NCBI RefSeq assembly: GCF_003259335.1
Contig: NZ_QLLL01000011.1
Location: 62,001-126,000 of the forward strand
DNA length: 64,000 nucleotides
Reading direction: 5' to 3'
DNA from: Chitinophaga skermanii
GTDB lineage: Bacteria > Bacteroidota > Bacteroidia > Chitinophagales > Chitinophagaceae
Below are positions 61,060-64,000 of this stretch, one piece after another. Position 1 is the first letter of the stretch, and each line of letters begins with the position of its first letter. The notes beneath the pieces are model-generated. The model saw nothing but the letters and a program-made list of their open reading frames with translations, ran no database searches and was not told the origin of the DNA. The translations under genes were made by a program, and so were the position numbers.

Positions 61060-61167
61060 AAAGGCAGGTTAAAGTCTTTCAAAGGCAAGTCAAAGTCTTT
61101 CAAAGGGGCGTCAAAGGCTTTTCAAAGGGTTTTCAAAGGCTCGTCAAAGGGAAGTCAAAGGCTCGGC
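61060..61167 (+). repeat. Array G: ten units at 10-11-bp pitch, AAAGG core
   Basis: AAAG starts at 61060, 61071, 61081, 61092, 61102, 61113, 61124, 61135, 61146 and 61157. All steps are 11 except two of 10 after the units AAAGTCTTTC. Other units are AAAGGCAAGTC, AAAGGGGCGTC, AAAGGCTTTTC, AAAGGGTTTTC, AAAGGCTCGTC and AAAGGGAAGTC. Confidence 0.88.
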
Positions 61168-61342
61168 ATATAAAATGTAACAAAAAAGCAGCCATTTACA
61201 GTACAAATTGGCCTCCTTGGGGGGCGATTTGTCATTTTGAATCTTTTCCAACAAAGTGACAGTATTCAAAAAATTGATGATACTAGGCGCGGGACATAAA
61301 AAACGTCTATCAAATAAAGCAGGTCGGTACCACTGGTTTCCT

Positions 61343-61350
61343 TAATTTTA
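61343..61350 (+). promoter_or_regulatory. -7-like box (TAATTTTA) of rnhB
   Basis: It fits TAnnTTTR and lies 21 bases before the TTG start of rnhB. Confidence 0.4.
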
Positions 61351-61371
61351 CCGGCACAAAAAGATTGTCGT

Positions 61372-61974
61372 TTGCTATTACCGTATTTTCAAGATAAGTA
61401 TGTAGAAGCCGGATGCGATGAAGCCGGTCGTGGCTGCTTAGCAGGCCCTGTGTTTGCAGCGGCTGTTATTTTGCCACGCAATTTTTCGCACCCATTGTTA
61501 AATGATTCGAAACAATTAAAGGAGGAACATCGATTGGCTTTAAGGCCGGTGATTGAAAAAGAAGCTTTAGCATTCGCGGTAGCGAGCATCGACAATGTGG
61601 AAATTGATAAGATAAACATCCTGAAAGCTTCATTCAAGGCCATGCACGAGGCATTGGCACAATTGTTGATACAACCCGAATTAATACTGGTTGACGGCAA
61701 CCGTTTTTACCCTTATGGAACTATACCACACGAATGTGTCGTAAAAGGCGATGGCAAATATGCATCAATAGCTGCCGCGTCCATATTGGCGAAGACCTAC
61801 CGGGATGCCTATATGGAGCAACTCCACGAAGCACACCCGCAATATGGTTGGAACATTAACAAAGGATATCCCACACGTTTACACCGCGACGCAATTCGCG
61901 CACATGGCGATACCCCTTTACACCGCAAGTCGTTCCGACTGTTACCCGATCAACTTGAATTAGACTTTGAATAG
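61372..61974 (+). CDS. rnhB: Ribonuclease HII
   Basis: The 200-residue cytosolic enzyme cuts RNA in RNA/DNA hybrids and removes single ribonucleotides. The catalytic carboxylates are in [15 protein letters not shown] (~13-27; DE pair), ILVDGNRF (Asp) and YRDAYM (Asp). The region [22 protein letters not shown] is typical. The start is TTG at 61372, because no ATG precedes the DEAGRG motif. It may be co-transcribed with rpoN, 92 bp downstream. Confidence 0.95.
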   Translation: MLLPYFQDKYVEAGCDEAGRGCLAGPVFAAAVILPRNFSHPLLNDSKQLKEEHRLALRPVIEKEALAFAVASIDNVEIDKINILKASFKAMHEALAQLLIQPELILVDGNRFYPYGTIPHECVVKGDGKYASIAAASILAKTYRDAYMEQLHEAHPQYGWNINKGYPTRLHRDAIRAHGDTPLHRKSFRLLPDQLELDFE

Positions 61975-62066
61975 GTTTAAAAACAATTGTAAAAGCCGTA
62001 CATTGTTACCGGTTACAATGAGATTAGAACTATTCTTATTTATTAAGAGATTGATAGGAAGAAGCT

Positions 62067-63551
62067 ATGTTAAAGCAGACACAACAACAGAAATTACTAC
62101 AAAAGCTGTCGCCACAACAGATTCAACTAATGAAACTGTTGCAGGTTCCTACTGCTAATTTGGAAGAAAGAATCAAAGAAGAGTTAGAGGAAAACCCGGC
62201 ATTGGAACATAGCGAAGATACTTACGACGATGACATGTCGAAGGAAAATGCCGACGAATTCGAATCATCGGAAGATGAATTTGAAATGGACGGTAGTGAA
62301 AGTGAATATGACAATATTGACATATCGGAGTACGTATCAGAAGGCGACGATGATATAGCTGATTATAAATTACGCGACGATAACTACGGCGATTCGGAAG
62401 AGAGTCGTACCATACCGGTGCGCGTGGAAACATCGTTCCACGATCACTTATTACAGCAATTGGGTATGTTGGCGTTAAACGACCGCGAACAACGCATTGC
62501 AGAACAAATTATTGGTAGTATTGATGATGATGGTTATTTGAGAAGAGAAGTGAGTGCGGTAGTGGATGATTTGTCATTCTCCCAAAACATCGATACAACG
62601 GAAGAAGAAGTAAAATCACTGATTAAAGTAATTCAAACTTTTGATCCGCCAGGTGTATGTTGTGCCGATTTACGCGAGTGCTTGTTATTACAATTAAAGC
62701 GCAAGCCTCAAGACGATCCCGGTGTACAAACAGCCACGCAAATACTCGACGAGTACTTCGAGGAGTTTACCAAGAAGCACTACGAGAAAATCCAAAAAGC
62801 ATTGGGATTATCGGATGAGGATTTAAAAGAATCCATCACCCAAATTATCCGCCTTAATCCTAAACCAGGCGGTAATTACGTATCCCTCAACAAAGCCGAA
62901 AGCTACGTTATTCCCGATTTCTTCATACTTAACAACAACGGCAAATTAGAATTGTCGTTAAACGCGAAAAATGCACCAGACCTCCGCATCTCGGAAGGTT
63001 ACCGCGAAATGTTGAAAGAGTACGACCGCGGGGATAAGAAAGATAAACGCCAGAAAGAAGCCGTTTTATTCATTAAGCAAAAGATAGACGCAGCAAAATG
63101 GTTCATCGATGCCATTAAGCAAAGGCAGCATACCTTGTTGTCGACCATGGAAGCGATTATGGATTACCAACGCGAGTTCTTCTTAACGGGCGATGAAACC
63201 ACCATGAAGCCGATGATCTTAAAAGACATCGCAGACCTCACTCAACTCGATATTTCCACCGTAAGCCGCGTAGCGAACAGTAAATACGTGCAAACGGAGT
63301 TCGGGACCTTCAAATTAAAATTCTTCTTCTCAGAATCGTTATCGACCGATAGCGGTGAAGAGGTAAGTACACGCGAGGTGAAGAAAATCTTGTCGGACTT
63401 AATCGAAGGCGAAAACAAGCGCAAGCCTTTAAGCGATGAGAACTTGACCAAAATGTTGCAGGACAAGGGGTATAACATTGCCCGTAGAACTGTGGCGAAG
63501 TACCGTGAGCAATTGAACATCCCGGTGGCGCGTTTACGCAAGGCCTTGTAG
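62067..63551 (+). CDS. rpoN: RNA polymerase sigma-54 factor
   Basis: The 494-residue sigma factor has region I, glutamine/leucine-rich and enhancer-responsive (LKQTQQQKLLQKLSPQQIQLMKLLQVP, ~2-28). An unusually acidic region II follows (~45-120, long D/E stretches), then core-binding and DNA-binding parts. The RpoN box is intact as ARRTVAKYREQ (~474-484). The HTH region DIADLTQLDISTVSRV is also present. Enhancer-binding partners are not in the window. Confidence 0.97.
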   Translation: MLKQTQQQKLLQKLSPQQIQLMKLLQVPTANLEERIKEELEENPALEHSEDTYDDDMSKENADEFESSEDEFEMDGSESEYDNIDISEYVSEGDDDIADYKLRDDNYGDSEESRTIPVRVETSFHDHLLQQLGMLALNDREQRIAEQIIGSIDDDGYLRREVSAVVDDLSFSQNIDTTEEEVKSLIKVIQTFDPPGVCCADLRECLLLQLKRKPQDDPGVQTATQILDEYFEEFTKKHYEKIQKALGLSDEDLKESITQIIRLNPKPGGNYVSLNKAESYVIPDFFILNNNGKLELSLNAKNAPDLRISEGYREMLKEYDRGDKKDKRQKEAVLFIKQKIDAAKWFIDAIKQRQHTLLSTMEAIMDYQREFFLTGDETTMKPMILKDIADLTQLDISTVSRVANSKYVQTEFGTFKLKFFFSESLSTDSGEEVSTREVKKILSDLIEGENKRKPLSDENLTKMLQDKGYNIARRTVAKYREQLNIPVARLRKAL

Positions 63552-63599
63552 GGGAGATTAATAAACATTGTGTAGTTTCGTGCACAAACAAGCAATTAC

Positions 63600-64000
63600 G
63601 TGTTAGTAGAAGAAAATCAATTCATCGAGGCTCCGGGCCCGGCACCCATCGACTTTCCGCCCGCTTTACGAGGCGTGGCGCATGTGATTTCGTATATCTG
63701 TCATCCTTTATTTTTACCCTTATTAGTAACAGCATTGTGCGTGAATGCCTTGCCGGAGGAGTTTGTATTCTTCCGCGAGCAGAGCATCATGTTTGCGTAC
63801 GATACATTATTAATAAGAGTGGGGGCGATCACGATTTTATTCCCGATGTTGGTGGTGTTACTGGGTAGGGCGCTGGGTTTTGTAGGTTCTATATATATGA
63901 AGTCGCAGCGCGATAGGATTATCCCGTACGTGGCGAGCGTGATCTTTTATTTTTGGGCGTTTTATACGTTTAAGAAAGAGGGGGAGGCGCCGGCGTTTTA
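63600..64000 (+). CDS. Multi-pass membrane protein, partial (PAP2-like?)
   Basis: The first ~133 residues of a gene cut by the window end start with a GTG at 63600, after an in-frame TAG at 63573. Three or four hydrophobic segments are visible: HVISYICHPLFLPLLVTALC, LLIRVGAITILFPMLVVLLG and IIPYVASVIFYFWAFYTF. The motif MKSQRDRIIPY between segments is typical of a Bacteroidota membrane family related to PAP2 phosphatases, but the PAP2 active-site motifs would lie further on. It is 48 bp from the rpoN stop and probably co-transcribed. Confidence 0.7.
   Translation, partial: MLVEENQFIEAPGPAPIDFPPALRGVAHVISYICHPLFLPLLVTALCVNALPEEFVFFREQSIMFAYDTLLIRVGAITILFPMLVVLLGRALGFVGSIYMKSQRDRIIPYVASVIFYFWAFYTFKKEGEAPAF

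Larger units (their letters stand above)
60639..61371. other. 733-bp divergent gap with two repeat arrays
   Basis: The gap between ctaA and rnhB holds the ctaA promoter, array F (60791-60843), about 215 bp I cannot identify, array G (61060-61167) and the rnhB promoter. No credible coding frame is present. Confidence 0.65.

Noticed and set aside
61967-62158. 63-residue frame overlapping the rnhB end and rpoN start
   Set aside because: Its second half is the shifted frame of rpoN; no independent evidence.
1-64000. tRNA, rRNA, prophage or transposon genes
   Set aside because: I looked for T-loop-like tRNA ends, transposase and integrase motifs and found none I could support.

Overview
The window looks like ordinary chromosome of a member of the Bacteroidota, most likely the family Chitinophagaceae (Chitinophaga-like). 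This is inferred from protein types typical of the group (DUF4836 lipoprotein, RES/Xre pair, PNGase F-like enzyme with a GLPGLI-like front domain, Tat-exported Gfo/Idh enzymes, LytTR systems), from -7 promoter boxes of the TAnnTTTG/TAnnTTTA type just upstream of many genes, and from the general lack of Shine-Dalgarno sites. I see no rRNA, tRNA, prophage, insertion sequence or CRISPR array. Several genes use TTG or GTG starts (nadR-like kinase, glycosyltransferase, mutL, rnhB, the last partial gene).

Layout. 1-5.7 kb: 5' part of gltB (minus strand), a long non-coding gap with two repeat arrays, a GHL10 glycosidase-like lipoprotein-type secreted enzyme and mgsA. 5.8-12.5 kb: Nfu iron-sulfur protein, a PNGase F-like enzyme, pnuC plus an NR-kinase-like ATPase (NAD salvage), immediately followed by a RES/Xre toxin-antitoxin pair whose toxin family destroys NAD+, then mtgA and tsaC. 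12.5-29 kb: secreted PepC, acetyltransferase, polA, ArsC/Spx-like protein, glycosyltransferase, small lipoprotein, ureohydrolase-like protein, YitT, DUF2891, two tandem FAD reductases, ybaB, two related lipoproteins and dacB. 29-37 kb: a sugar-related set (Gfo/Idh dehydrogenase, SUMF1-like protein, TIM-barrel isomerase-like protein, SGNH hydrolase, alpha/beta hydrolase, Dabb protein) and an ABC/FtsX-like export pair. 37-51 kb: DUF4836, YciI, SRPBCC, msrB, mutL, FGGY kinase, a GMC dehydrogenase with its small subunit, a POT peptide transporter and a second Gfo/Idh enzyme. 51-64 kb: LytTR two-component pair with a neighbouring outer-membrane protein, typA, alpha/beta hydrolase, membrane-anchored patatin, ctaA, rnhB, rpoN and a partial membrane protein.

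The most unusual signal is non-coding. Seven arrays in five intergenic gaps are built from short degenerate units repeated at almost exactly 11 bp: a conserved core of 4-6 bases followed by variable bases. The core differs between arrays (TCGGTG, CCTATC, AATGTT, CAAAGG), but the 11-bp pitch is kept for up to 12 units. Two arrays share a 39-bp header and an identical 43-bp gap, and three share an AATATC lead-in placed 10 bp before the first unit. They are therefore copies of dispersed elements, not chance repeats. I do not know a named family that matches.
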